Part shown: piece by piece, positions 18,248 through 26,646 of the stretch
How the letters are laid out: each line of letters starts with the position of its first letter
How positions within the stretch are numbered: the stretch's first letter is position 1
Source: Fulvivirga maritima
GTDB lineage: Bacteria; Bacteroidota; Bacteroidia; Cytophagales; Cyclobacteriaceae
Assembly: GCF_021389955.1 (NCBI RefSeq)
Contig: NZ_CP089980.1
Coordinates: 1,611,501-1,675,500, forward strand
Direction of reading: 5' to 3'
DNA length: 64,000 nt
The notes under the pieces: model-generated
The model's database searches: none
Seen by the model: the letters and a program-made list of their open reading frames with translations, nothing else
Told to the model about the DNA's origin: nothing
Position numbers and translations under genes: made by a program

Positions 18248-18982
18248 ATGATTACAGCATATAAACGCTTATTACTTGAATTAGGAAGACATAAGTCGGA
18301 ATACATACTTTTTATTACCTCACTGATTATTCCGGCAATTATCTGCCTGCTTTCATTAGATGCCTTTCTGGAAATTACAGAAAGAATGAAAGCCGATGAA
18401 CTCCTTCACTTCGATAATAACGTGACTAACTTTGTATTTCAATACCGAGCTGACACCACTACCCAGTGGGTCACTTTTATTACTAACCTGGGCGATGCGT
18501 GGGCCTACTCTATTATAATACCTATCATAGCCGCTTTACTTTATTACCGTGGACATAGATGGAAAGTATCCATTCAGGCCTCTCTGGTGCTAGCCACAGC
18601 ATTTTTGCTCAATATCACCATTAAGCACTTGTTAGGGCGCCCGAGACCCTTGGAAGCCGTCCGCTTAGTCACTGCACATTCTTACAGCTTCCCTAGCGGA
18701 CATAGCATGAGCGCTATGGCCTTTTATGGCTTTCTGGTTTACCTCACTTACAAATACATCCCCAATTTATGGGTTAAAATCCTGCTTATTACTGTAGAAT
18801 TATCGCTTATCATTCTCATAGGACTGAGTAGGGTATATCTGGGCGTACACTATCCTAGTGATGTACTGGCCGGATTTATTGCTGGGTTATTCTGGCTGAT
18901 TATCTGCATAGTAGTATTTAAGTTTATCAACTTTTACAGACAGCAGCGCGCTAAAAAGCTGGCTCAGGAAAATAAAGCGTAA
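18248..18982 (+). CDS. PAP2-family membrane phosphatase
   Basis: 244 residues from the ATG at 18248; a GTG two codons earlier is also possible. The three phosphatase signatures are all there: KHLLGRPRP, PSGHSMSAM and SRVYLGVHYPSDVLAG, with the catalytic histidines in the second and third. Five or six membrane helices surround them. Relatives dephosphorylate undecaprenyl pyrophosphate, phosphatidate or phosphatidylglycerophosphate at the outer face of the inner membrane; the substrate cannot be told from sequence. It meets the exchanger gene tail to tail 2 bases away. Confidence 0.92.
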   Translation: MITAYKRLLLELGRHKSEYILFITSLIIPAIICLLSLDAFLEITERMKADELLHFDNNVTNFVFQYRADTTTQWVTFITNLGDAWAYSIIIPIIAALLYYRGHRWKVSIQASLVLATAFLLNITIKHLLGRPRPLEAVRLVTAHSYSFPSGHSMSAMAFYGFLVYLTYKYIPNLWVKILLITVELSLIILIGLSRVYLGVHYPSDVLAGFIAGLFWLIICIVVFKFINFYRQQRAKKLAQENKA

Positions 18983-18984
18983 AG

Positions 18985-19944
18985 TTAACCTCTTTGCAAA
19001 AGGAAGGTGATATACCAGGCATAAGCAATAAGAAAGAAAAAACCTTCCCACCGGCTAATAACCGGCTTTTTACCAATTACCACGGCCAGGATAAGCAGCG
19101 TACTGGAAGCTATGATCATAAAAATATCTGCATTGCTGATCACATCATAAGGAATAGGCTTAATAGAGGCGCTCACACCGAGTATCCAGAGTAAGTTAAA
19201 AATATTGGACCCCACCACATTACCCACGGCTATATCAGTATTTTTCTTAAAAGCCGCCATAGCCGAAGTAACTAATTCGGGCAGTGAAGTTCCTAAAGCA
19301 ATAATAGTAAGACCAATAAAGCCTTCGCTCATATGAAAAGCACGGGCAATGGTTACTGCACCATCTACCACCCAAATACCTCCAAAGTAAAGACCCACTA
19401 TACCTATGACTATAAATATTACCGATTTGGTTATAGGCATTTGCTTAAACTCATCGGAATTAAATTCAGTTCTTTTCTGCTTAGAGACTATATACACATA
19501 GCCCATAAAAAGCACAAAAAAGAACAGCAAGATAAAGCCATCATACTGACTGATAATGAAGTCATTAGTTTTACCAAAGAAAGAGGCATTTGCCAAAAAG
19601 CCTACCAACAGTGTAGCGGTTAATGAAAATGGAACTTCTATGAAATAGGTGTTTTTAGTGATTGGCAATGGGTTAATGATAGCCGCCACACCTAAAATAA
19701 GTAAGATGTTAGCGATGTTGCTACCCAAAACATTCCCCACCCCTATATCAGGATTATCGTTATAACTGGCAATAAGGTTAACCAGTAACTCAGGCAAGGA
19801 CGTGCCAAAAGACACTATAGTAAGCCCTATGACTATACTGGAAATGTTCAGCCTTCTTCCTATAGAAGTAGCTCCCTCCACCAGTAAATCGGCCCCTTTA
19901 ATTAAGAAAACAAATCCAACTATAAATAATATATAAACCTGCAT
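18985..19944 (-). CDS. Sodium/calcium exchanger family protein (CaCA, YrbG type)
   Basis: 319 residues from the ATG at 19944; a TTG at 19986 would add 14 polar residues before the first helix and is less likely. About ten membrane helices in two inverted repeats, each with the alpha-repeat motif: FGTSLPELLVNL with GNVLGSNIANILLILG in the first, ALGTSLPELVTS with GNVVGSNIFNLLWILG in the second. These bind the cation. The protein should exchange Ca2+ (or K+) for Na+ or H+ across the inner membrane; the ion preference is not known. Confidence 0.92.
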   Translation of the reverse strand: MQVYILFIVGFVFLIKGADLLVEGATSIGRRLNISSIVIGLTIVSFGTSLPELLVNLIASYNDNPDIGVGNVLGSNIANILLILGVAAIINPLPITKNTYFIEVPFSLTATLLVGFLANASFFGKTNDFIISQYDGFILLFFFVLFMGYVYIVSKQKRTEFNSDEFKQMPITKSVIFIVIGIVGLYFGGIWVVDGAVTIARAFHMSEGFIGLTIIALGTSLPELVTSAMAAFKKNTDIAVGNVVGSNIFNLLWILGVSASIKPIPYDVISNADIFMIIASSTLLILAVVIGKKPVISRWEGFFFLIAYAWYITFLLQRG

Positions 19945-20036
19945 ATAGACAATATGGTCTTTTTCTTCCAAAAAAGCTTTTAACAAAAATGCCTTTTTTT
20001 TAGGGAATAGCTAAAAATTAAGACCAAAAAGAAGAT

Positions 20037-20072
20037 AAAAACTGCCCTTTTTAGTATTCAGGGCAGTTTTTT
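20037..20072. terminator. Bidirectional terminator after creD
   Basis: AAAACTGCCCT and AGGGCAGTTTT (20060-20070) form an 11-bp stem with A/T runs on both sides. It directly follows the creD stop codon. Confidence 0.85.
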
Positions 20073-20076
20073 ATAC

Positions 20077-21426
20077 TTATTGAAGCCCTTCTACCGGCTT
20101 TTTATTGATATTATACCAATCTATGTTTCTTGAAAAATACATAACACAAGCTAAAGCTACGAACAATCCTACGCTACCTACCAGCAAGGCAAAATCTTGA
20201 AGCTGAAGAATGATATAGATAAAGAAGTAAATAACAGAGAGCAACACTGTAGTAATGGCTGTAATTTTAATTTGCTTAAATACTGCTGAAATATAGATGG
20301 ATATGAGCGCTACTACCGCTACACTGGAGATAAGGTAAGCTACATTAAAACCAGTATGCTCAGAAAAGGAGAGCAATAGACTATAAAAAAGCACTATAGC
20401 CAAACCTACTAATACATACTGAAAAGGATGGAATCTTTTCTTGTTAAGTATTTCCACCAGAAAAAATATAGCGAATGTAAAAGCTATAATCAGCATAGCG
20501 TATTTAGCTGACCGCATATTCTTTTGATAATCATCTACCGGCAATAATAAATTTACCCCAAAAGAAGCCGCATTCACTTTATAGGCATCATTTATCCACT
20601 GTTGAGGGAAGTTTCTGTTAAGAGAAAAGATCTTCCATTTAGCATCAAAGCCATCATCGGTCACTTCCCTTTCACTGGGCAGGAAGTTACCCATAAAACT
20701 AGGATCTGCCCAAGGCGACTCTAGTGCCACGGTAGTACTTTTACCTAAAGGGATAAAACTCAGGCTCTCGTTTCCATTTAAATCTAAAGTGAAATTAAAA
20801 GTATGTTTCTCGTCTGTAGAATCTGACAGTGCCACCCGAGAAGTTATACCTGAACTAACAATATCATAATCAGCCAAGCCGCCTTCAACAGGAAGCTTAC
20901 GCTTATCCCACAAAACATCTACCTGCTCTTTTACGCCTGACATATCAGGTATTCCTATTGAAAGATAGGCGTCATCCCAAAGGATATCATCATTATTAAC
21001 ATTCCACATAGAAAAGTCAGGCTTAGAAAAGATACCTGAGAAGTTAAGCTTGGTATTATATAGCACCACTTCATAGATCCCCCTTTTTAACTTGTTAGGA
21101 GTAACTACGCCATTAATATCAAGGTCTTCTGGTAAGAAATGAGCTCTTTTTATTTCATATTTCACCTCTCCATCACTCTTATAATACTTCTTGTATGGCA
21201 CTGTGAGGTATGGACCCGTAAGCTCCTGCATTCCACCCCATTTAGAGCTCACTTCTTTCACTGCTTCCGTTCTATTAAACTGTCTTTCATAAATTAATGA
21301 CTCTATGCTACTTGCCGGTATAAGCAAAAGCAAGGCAATAACAGTAATAGTAATGACCTTTAAAATAATGGAATTCTTAATGCCACTATTTATCCTTTCC
21401 AATGTGTTGTTTTCTGATTGTTCCAT
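20077..21426 (-). CDS. creD: CreD-like inner membrane protein
   Basis: 449 residues. N-terminal membrane helix (about 24-45), a large periplasmic domain with family motifs (EAVKEVSSKWGGMQELTGP; HFLPEDLDINGVV; GIYEVVLYN), then five C-terminal helices (about 310-440). CreD is an envelope protein of unknown biochemistry, tied in proteobacteria to beta-lactam and stress responses. Here it follows a winged-helix regulator and a membrane protein on the same strand. A perfect 8-5-8 inverted repeat sits 20 bases before its ATG and recurs before the upstream pair, indicating joint control by that regulator. Confidence 0.9.
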   Translation of the reverse strand: MEQSENNTLERINSGIKNSIILKVITITVIALLLLIPASSIESLIYERQFNRTEAVKEVSSKWGGMQELTGPYLTVPYKKYYKSDGEVKYEIKRAHFLPEDLDINGVVTPNKLKRGIYEVVLYNTKLNFSGIFSKPDFSMWNVNNDDILWDDAYLSIGIPDMSGVKEQVDVLWDKRKLPVEGGLADYDIVSSGITSRVALSDSTDEKHTFNFTLDLNGNESLSFIPLGKSTTVALESPWADPSFMGNFLPSEREVTDDGFDAKWKIFSLNRNFPQQWINDAYKVNAASFGVNLLLPVDDYQKNMRSAKYAMLIIAFTFAIFFLVEILNKKRFHPFQYVLVGLAIVLFYSLLLSFSEHTGFNVAYLISSVAVVALISIYISAVFKQIKITAITTVLLSVIYFFIYIILQLQDFALLVGSVGLFVALACVMYFSRNIDWYNINKKPVEGLQ

Positions 21427-21445
21427 AGATTTATCCTTTTTAAAA

Positions 21446-21466
21446 GTACTTTGAAATACAAAGTAC
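21446..21466. promoter_or_regulatory. Operator copy 1 (upstream of creD)
   Basis: GTACTTTG (21446-21453), 5 bases, CAAAGTAC (21459-21466): a perfect inverted repeat. The same motif occurs at 22455. Likely bound by the winged-helix protein encoded at 21481-21783. Confidence 0.75.
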
Positions 21467-21480
21467 AGGGGTAAAAAAAT

Positions 21481-21783
21481 TTATTTTGATTGTTCCTTTA
21501 TCAATTTTTCCAATGCATCTAAGTGCTCAGCAAAAGCCTTCTTTCCTGCTTTAGTAATCATATATGAGGTATTAGGCTTTCTGCCAATAAATGACTTTTG
21601 CACCTCTATAAACTGCTCCTTTTCCAGAGCCTTCAAGTGACTGGCCAGGTTGCCGTCTGTCACCCCTAGCAACTCTCTTAGCTCATTAAAACTCACCGAT
21701 TCGTTTACCGCCAAAGCGGACATAACACCGAGCCGGGTTCTGTTTTCAAATGCCTTATGTAGATTATTTAAATAACTTTTCAC
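21481..21783 (-). CDS. Winged-helix transcriptional regulator (ArsR/MarR-like, PF13601 type)
   Basis: 100 residues, one winged helix-turn-helix domain: SFNELRELLGVTDGNLASHLKALEKEQFIEVQKSFIGRKPNTSYMITKAGKKAF spans about residues 30-84 (recognition helix around DGNLASHLKAL). No metal-binding cysteines, so not a classic ArsR metal sensor. It starts with GTG overlapping the stop of the upstream membrane-protein gene by 4 bases (GTGA), a translational coupling. The matched inverted repeats before creD and before the membrane-protein gene are the expected autoregulatory operators. Confidence 0.88.
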   Translation of the reverse strand: MKSYLNNLHKAFENRTRLGVMSALAVNESVSFNELRELLGVTDGNLASHLKALEKEQFIEVQKSFIGRKPNTSYMITKAGKKAFAEHLDALEKLIKEQSK

Positions 21784-22418
21784 CGCTCGTATTTAAAATA
21801 CATTACTGCACCATAAATTATGTGCAACACCCCAAAACCAATAGTCCAAAAAAGCAGCCCATAACCAATAAAATAGCAGCTTGCCAAGCCCAGCAATATT
21901 TCTAACAAGCCCAACTGTCGGATATCAGAGTAAGTATATTTACTACCATTAACCAAGGCCAGACCATAAAAAATGAGGGTAGCCGGAGCTAAGAGACCAA
22001 TGGCTCCTTTAAAAAACATGATCAGTACAAATATGCCACCGGTTGCCAGCGGTATTCCAAAATTAATGAGCATACGCCGGGCAGTAGCATCCCACATTTT
22101 CTGATCATTTTTCTTTGCCCTTCTGTATGACAACAAAAAGCCAGTACCTACCGCCATAACCAAGGTAGCCACTGCCACCAGTAATAACTTTATTACATTG
22201 CCAGATAGCTTTTGATAGGCCAAAGACTCGTAAATAATCTCATCTGAGAAATAAAATATTTGATAAGATATATAGGCAGCAATTAATGCATATACCCCTG
22301 CCAGCACACCAGAAAGGCCACTTAACGCCATAAAGCGAGATGACTTTTCCATCATACTCCTGATCTCAAATATATCTTGACTATAATTCTTTTCTGCTGT
22401 TGCCTTATCTTTATCCAT
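21780..22418 (-). CDS. Six-helix membrane protein of unknown function
   Basis: 212 residues with about six membrane helices (roughly 38-60, 73-96, 113-132, 134-152, 165-182, 184-204) after a charged N-terminus. I do not recognise a named family beyond its recurrent pairing with winged-helix regulator genes. Translational coupling to the regulator suggests it acts as the regulator's membrane partner or as a signal input, but that is inference. The operator copy at 22455 lies 37 bases upstream, so the gene is probably repressed by its neighbour. Confidence 0.8.
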   Translation of the reverse strand: MDKDKATAEKNYSQDIFEIRSMMEKSSRFMALSGLSGVLAGVYALIAAYISYQIFYFSDEIIYESLAYQKLSGNVIKLLLVAVATLVMAVGTGFLLSYRRAKKNDQKMWDATARRMLINFGIPLATGGIFVLIMFFKGAIGLLAPATLIFYGLALVNGSKYTYSDIRQLGLLEILLGLASCYFIGYGLLFWTIGFGVLHIIYGAVMYFKYER

Positions 22419-22454
22419 TTCAATATAATTTACAACGCCACAAATAAATAGAAA

Positions 22455-22475
22455 GTACTTTGAATTACAAAGTAA
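22455..22475. promoter_or_regulatory. Operator copy 2 (upstream of the membrane protein-regulator pair)
   Basis: GTACTTTG (22455-22462), 5 bases, CAAAGTAA (22468-22475): same repeat as at 21446 with one base changed at the end. Confidence 0.72.
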
Positions 22476-22543
22476 TTATATAATTATTAACCACCAACTT
22501 AACACCCCTTTCATTGTTAGGGAAATATTGATTTTATTAGTAC

Positions 22544-23884
22544 ATGGAAATATTTAACTCATACACAGCCATTATTACCATTTCGATCATAGTAATAATG
22601 TCTTATTTTTTTAACATCATCTCCAAGAAAACCAATATACCCAGTGTATTATTGTTAATTCTTTCCGGGGTGCTGATTAAACTGGGACTCAATTACTTTG
22701 ACATCCCCACCGGGCAAGTCATGTTTCACATACTCGAGATCTTGGGTATAGTAGGGTTAATTATGATTGTGCTGGAAGCTTCGCTAGACCTGGAACTGAC
22801 CTGGGAGAAGTGGCCGCTCATTTGGAAATCATTCGCCGTTGCTTTCATCGCTCTTTTAGTTTGTTCATTTATTATTTCCTATCTGCTTCAGATTCTTGTA
22901 GGCGTTTCCTTCATTACCGGACTTTTATATGCTATTCCGCTAGCTATTATGAGTAGTGCCATAGTAATACCTTCTGTAGGTGAACTTACTGATGATAAAA
23001 AGGAATTTATGGTATATGAAAGCACTTTTTCTGATATACTAGGAATAATGTATTTCTACTTCCTTACGGGAAACCTCAATAACGACAATGTAAATTCTGT
23101 AGTGTGGGATGTGTTTTCAAACATCTTCATCACCATAGTACTTTCTATTATTATCAGCTATGCTCTAGTGCTTATTTTCCAAAAAGTACAGACTCAGGTA
23201 AAACTGTTCTTACTGATAGCTGTATTACTGCTGTTATATTCCATTGGTAAGCAGTTTCACCTATCATCATTACTGATCATACTTATATTTGGGCTGGTAC
23301 TAAATAACCATAAAGTATTCTTTAGAGGCAAACTTCGAAAGCTTCTTCACACACCATCTTTAGGCAGTATTTTAAGAAACTTTCACTTGGTCACTTTAGA
23401 GTCGGCCTTTGTAGTAAGAACATTCTTCTTCGTAATATTCGGTATTACTATTGATTTAAATTCTTTACTTAATCTGAATGTACTACTCATCAGTGCTGGT
23501 ATTATTGTAGTGATTCTGGGGGTCAGAGGCTTGGCTCTATGGCTGTTTAAAGGAAAGAATCTCATGCCTGAAATTCTCATTGCTCCTCGTGGGCTTATCA
23601 CCATTCTGCTCTTCTTTGATATACCTACAGAATTTCAAAGTGATAATTTTAATTCAGGGATATTGCTTTACACCATACTTATAACCAGTGTAGTAATGGC
23701 CATTTCGCTGATATCTACAGGCAAGCATATAGAGCCCGTGGAAGCTGTAAAAATGGCCTATTGGAAGGAAGTAGATAAACAAATTGATTCCATACCAGAA
23801 CAAGACAAAAATAAATCGGTTGAAAAGAAAAAAGAAGAAGCCGAAAATGACAATTCAGAACCTGAACAAAAACTAAATGAATAA
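22544..23884 (+). CDS. Cation:proton antiporter (CPA family)
   Basis: 446 residues, about 12 membrane helices and a charged C-terminal tail (about 400-446) rich in Lys/Glu. The N-terminal half has the pattern of Na+/H+ exchangers: SGVLIKLGLNYF, IMIVLEASLDLELTWEKWP, PLAIMSSAIVIPSVGELTDDKKEFMVYESTFSDILGIM, the last with acidic residues expected at the ion site (positions about 140-170). It should exchange Na+ or K+ for H+ for pH and salt balance. The gene is divergent from the regulated membrane-protein operon. A 29-codon ORF overlaps its last 8 bases. Confidence 0.9.
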   Translation: MEIFNSYTAIITISIIVIMSYFFNIISKKTNIPSVLLLILSGVLIKLGLNYFDIPTGQVMFHILEILGIVGLIMIVLEASLDLELTWEKWPLIWKSFAVAFIALLVCSFIISYLLQILVGVSFITGLLYAIPLAIMSSAIVIPSVGELTDDKKEFMVYESTFSDILGIMYFYFLTGNLNNDNVNSVVWDVFSNIFITIVLSIIISYALVLIFQKVQTQVKLFLLIAVLLLLYSIGKQFHLSSLLIILIFGLVLNNHKVFFRGKLRKLLHTPSLGSILRNFHLVTLESAFVVRTFFFVIFGITIDLNSLLNLNVLLISAGIIVVILGVRGLALWLFKGKNLMPEILIAPRGLITILLFFDIPTEFQSDNFNSGILLYTILITSVVMAISLISTGKHIEPVEAVKMAYWKEVDKQIDSIPEQDKNKSVEKKKEEAENDNSEPEQKLNE

Positions 23885-23966
23885 AACTGCAGTAAGAATT
23901 ATAGCTGGCATACTCATCATGCTGATGCTAGTATGGCTACTGGCCGATACTTTAGGCTGGTATTAA
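23877..23966 (+). CDS. Candidate 29-residue membrane microprotein
   Basis: ATG at 23877 overlaps the antiporter stop by 8 bases, so it could be translated by coupling. The peptide (MNKTAVRIIAGILIMLMLVW, then LLADTLGWY) is one hydrophobic helix with a basic N-terminus and a C-terminal aromatic end, the design of small regulatory membrane proteins. It ends 5 bases before the terminator repeat, so it is inside the same transcript. There is no homology evidence; a chance ORF cannot be excluded. Confidence 0.4.
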   Translation: MNKTAVRIIAGILIMLMLVWLLADTLGWY

Positions 23967-23971
23967 AAAAA

Positions 23972-24021
23972 ACGGGGCTGTCTCAAAAGTAGATTTGAAC
24001 TTACTTTTGAGACAGCCCCGT
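23972..24021. repeat. Perfect inverted repeat, bidirectional terminator (short member of a family)
   Basis: A 20-bp perfect stem (23972-23991 with 24002-24021) around a 10-base loop; the arm contains GGGGCTGTCTCAAAAGTA. It lies between the convergent antiporter and TPR-like genes. Longer relatives occur at 54445 and 60199. Confidence 0.85.
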
Positions 24022-24044
24022 ACTGAGTGGTACTTAAACTTGAA

Positions 24045-24446
24045 TTAAAGTTTCTTATTAGCTTTGTCTATTTTAGCTTGCAAAGCATCAGTATCTGCAT
24101 AGAAATCTTTTTGCTTTAATAATTTCATGCTATTTACATATGAAGTAATTGCTTTTTCATACAACTTGTAACTCATATAATAATCACCTGCTACTTCATG
24201 GGCAAACGCACTTTCTTTAATCTGCAGTGAGGTATCTAACCATTGTTTCGCTTCTTTTAAGTTCACTCCTTTTTTGAAACACATCTCAGCAGATTCTGCT
24301 AATGTATACCAATCATCTGGAGCAGCTTTACTTACTGCCTCTCTTGCTTTCTCTGTGGTTTTATCAGGGCTGGCAGCCATAACAGATACTGACATCATAA
24401 ATACTGCGATTAAAGCTAAAGCGGAAGTTTGGATTAAAGTTTTCAT
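24045..24446 (-). CDS. Small exported TPR-like protein
   Basis: 133 residues from the ATG at 24446, which opens a clear signal peptide (MKTLIQTSALALIAVFMMSVSVMA, cut after AxA is likely near residue 24). An upstream in-frame extension to 24503 has no signal character. The mature part is all helical with TPR-like periodicity: WYTLAESAEMCFKKG, AKQWLDTSLQI, AFAHEVAGDYYMSYKLYEKAITSYVNSMKLL. I do not recognise a named family. It is likely periplasmic and may act as a scaffold. It is monocistronic between a terminator repeat and the ypdA terminator. Confidence 0.75.
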   Translation of the reverse strand: MKTLIQTSALALIAVFMMSVSVMAASPDKTTEKAREAVSKAAPDDWYTLAESAEMCFKKGVNLKEAKQWLDTSLQIKESAFAHEVAGDYYMSYKLYEKAITSYVNSMKLLKQKDFYADTDALQAKIDKANKKL

Positions 24447-24516
24447 AATTCTAAAAATTTGAGTTTTTGATTTAATGTTGTTGTCTTCCCTTATTACCAG
24501 CATCGTGCCAAACTAT

Positions 24517-24563
24517 AAAAAAGGCTGTAAATCAGCTATTTACAAATAAACTGACTTACAGCC
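24517..24563 (-). terminator. Terminator of the YpdA-like gene
   Basis: GGCTGTAAaTCAG (24523-24535) pairs with CTGAcTTACAGCC (24551-24563) with one mismatch, and a run of six T follows on the minus strand (24517-24522). Confidence 0.75.
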
Positions 24564-24641
24564 CCTCAAATTATTGATCACAGACAATACAGCCTATGTT
24601 CACTTTCGTGCAGATAACCTTTTATTTTTTATACCGTATGG

Positions 24642-25607
24642 CTATTTCACTTTTTTTGCCAGGTCATCAATAATCACTTCAGCATGCACTCTAGAATTCT
24701 CGATAAACCATTTATTAGTTTTTAAACCTCCACACACCACTCCGGCTAAGTAGATGTTTTCCACATTACTCTCCTGAGTCTGGTCATTGTATTTAGGCGT
24801 ATTAAACTGATCATCCTGAAATTCTATACCCATAGCTTCCATAAATGAGAAGTTAGGCTTATACCCCGTCATTGCCATTACGTAATCATTCTCCAGCGTT
24901 TTTGGTCCATCAGGAGTCATGATATCTACCTCATAAGGTCTTATCTCTGTTATCTGAGAATTAAAATATGACTTGATAGATTTTTCTGCTATCCTATTTT
25001 CTATATCAGGCCTCACCCAATATTTTACAGTATCTAAAATGCCAGACTCACGCACCACCATGGTAACATCAGCTCCTTTACGATATGTCTCCAGAGCCAC
25101 ATCTACAGCAGAGTTAGCAGCTCCTACCACTATAATTTTCTGCCCTATATATGGGTGAGGTTCCTTATAATAGTGCATTACTTTAGGCAGGTCTTCGCCA
25201 GGAACATTCATTAAATAGGGAATATCATAAAAGCCAGTAGCCAGTATTATGGCCTTACTTGTATAAGTACCCTTTGCAGTAGTAATGGTGAAAATACCAT
25301 CTTCACCTTTAACAGTAGTTTTTACTTCTTCATAGAGTTTTACATTAAGCTCATAGTTCATGGTCACTCTTCTGTAATACTCTAAAGCTTCAAATCTATT
25401 TGGTTTATTCAAATGAGAAACAAAAGGCACTCCTCCTATCTCCAACTTCTCAGAGGTAGAAAAAAAGGTCATACCCAGTGGGTAATTAAACACTGAATTT
25501 ACAAGGCACCCTTTATCAATAATTACATATTCCAACCCAGCTTTTTTAGCTTCTATACCACAAGCCAAACCTATGGGGCCGGCACCTATTATCAAAACAT
25601 CATACAT
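24642..25607 (-). CDS. ypdA: YpdA-type FAD-dependent disulfide reductase
   Basis: 321 residues from the ATG at 25607 (MYDVLIIGAGPIGLACG), with the FAD-binding GxGxxG at the very N-terminus. The NADPH-binding motif is VVGAANSAVDVALE (about 163-176). It lacks the CxxC of thioredoxin reductases, as YpdA enzymes do. Relatives reduce bacillithiol disulfide. Bacillithiol genes are not in this window, so the substrate is inferred from the family. The upstream TTG extension is not needed. Confidence 0.85.
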   Translation of the reverse strand: MYDVLIIGAGPIGLACGIEAKKAGLEYVIIDKGCLVNSVFNYPLGMTFFSTSEKLEIGGVPFVSHLNKPNRFEALEYYRRVTMNYELNVKLYEEVKTTVKGEDGIFTITTAKGTYTSKAIILATGFYDIPYLMNVPGEDLPKVMHYYKEPHPYIGQKIIVVGAANSAVDVALETYRKGADVTMVVRESGILDTVKYWVRPDIENRIAEKSIKSYFNSQITEIRPYEVDIMTPDGPKTLENDYVMAMTGYKPNFSFMEAMGIEFQDDQFNTPKYNDQTQESNVENIYLAGVVCGGLKTNKWFIENSRVHAEVIIDDLAKKVK

Positions 25608-25678
25608 TTTGTAACTATTTAAATTTCTCAAAGTATTCTTAATAACAATATTAGGTCAAAAAACTCAATTTAAATGGA

Positions 25679-25710
25679 AAAAGCGGCAGAAATGGCCGCT
25701 TTTCTTCTTT
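25679..25710 (+). terminator. Hairpin with T-run between divergent genes
   Basis: AAGCGGC (25681-25687) and GCCGCTT (25695-25701) form a 7-bp GC-rich stem followed by a T-rich tract. It precedes the GNAT gene by 22 bases, where a terminator is not expected. It could block read-through or act as an attenuator. Confidence 0.6.
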
Positions 25711-25731
25711 TACAATTTGTATATTAGACCT

Positions 25732-26187
25732 ATGATAAATATACAAAGAGCCGATTCATCACACATAGACACTATTATTGATTTCCAGAAAAAAATGGCC
25801 TGGCAAACTGAAGAGCTGGAGCTAGATACTGACACTTTACAAAAAGGAGTATCTGCCGTTTTTGATGATCCCACCAAAGGTCAATATTATGTGGCCATTA
25901 ATGAAGAAGAAGTAATTGGCTGCCTGCTGGTAACGCCTGAGTGGAGCGAGTGGAGAAATGGCACGGTACTTTGGATACAATCTGTATATGTTATAAAAGA
26001 ATACCGCAAGCAAGGTGTATTTAAGCAAATGTATAATTACCTCAAAGCCAAAGTAATAGCAGACGAAAAACTTATGGGATTAAGGTTGTATGTAGAAAAA
26101 ACCAACCTCCCCGCCCAAAAAGTATACGAGGCCATAGGAATGAACGGAGATCATTATCATTTCTTTGAATGGATGAAAACCTTTTAG
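25732..26187 (+). CDS. GNAT-family N-acetyltransferase
   Basis: 151 residues from the ATG at 25732. The acetyl-CoA-binding core is clear: VLWIQSVYVIKEYRKQGVFKQMYNYLKAKVIADEKLMGLRLYV with the R/Q-x-x-G-x-G/A-like loop YRKQGVFK, and the C-terminal ARKVYEAIGM-like segment PAQKVYEAIGM. It should transfer an acetyl group to an amine, but the acceptor is unknown. It is a single-domain cytoplasmic protein, monocistronic, divergent from ypdA. Confidence 0.9.
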   Translation: MINIQRADSSHIDTIIDFQKKMAWQTEELELDTDTLQKGVSAVFDDPTKGQYYVAINEEEVIGCLLVTPEWSEWRNGTVLWIQSVYVIKEYRKQGVFKQMYNYLKAKVIADEKLMGLRLYVEKTNLPAQKVYEAIGMNGDHYHFFEWMKTF

Positions 26188-26405
26188 TATATTACAAGTA
26201 TGACAATACCCCGTAGATGGACACTTACTAAGTGTTGTGGCTTTACTTTTAAATACGAAATTCAAAAAAAAGTGCCTCCTGCCAACGAATAAGCAGTTCT
26301 CTGTGTCTTAACCTAAACCTTTGGATTGAGAATAGTCACAACACACGCCCAAAAACCATCTACATACACTATTTTTTAACTACCTAATAACAGCTATTAT
26401 AAACC

Positions 26406-26646
26406 ATGAAAAGAAAAATTGCCATTTATCTATTTTTTACGGCTATAATCACCGTTGCCTGCCACTCTTCTAAAAATGACAATTGCATAGATGAGAAAAA
26501 AAATTAACACTGAAGCCATGTGTACAAAAGAATACATGCCTGTATGCGGCTGTAACGGACAAACTTATGGCAATAAATGTGAGGCTAAAGCAGCAGGACT
26601 CACTTCCTGGACAGACGGCGCCTGCCCAGAGAAACCATCAAAGTGA
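26406..26646 (+). pseudogene. Kazal-type serine protease inhibitor lipoprotein, frameshifted at an A8 run
   Basis: From ATG 26406 the frame encodes a lipoprotein signal peptide (MKRKIAIYLFFTAIITVAC) and about 13 more residues, then stops at 26505 just after eight A residues (26496-26503). One base less in that run joins it to a complete Kazal domain: MCTKEYMPVCGCNGQTYGNKC, and on to SWTDGAC, ending at 26644-26646. Cysteine spacing (C-x7-C-x-C-NGQTY-x-N-x-C) is canonical. Such domains inhibit serine proteases; as a lipoprotein it would face the periplasm or outside. The last 9 bases overlap the convergent gene. Genuine mutation, slippage-dependent expression or sequencing error are all possible. 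Confidence 0.75.
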
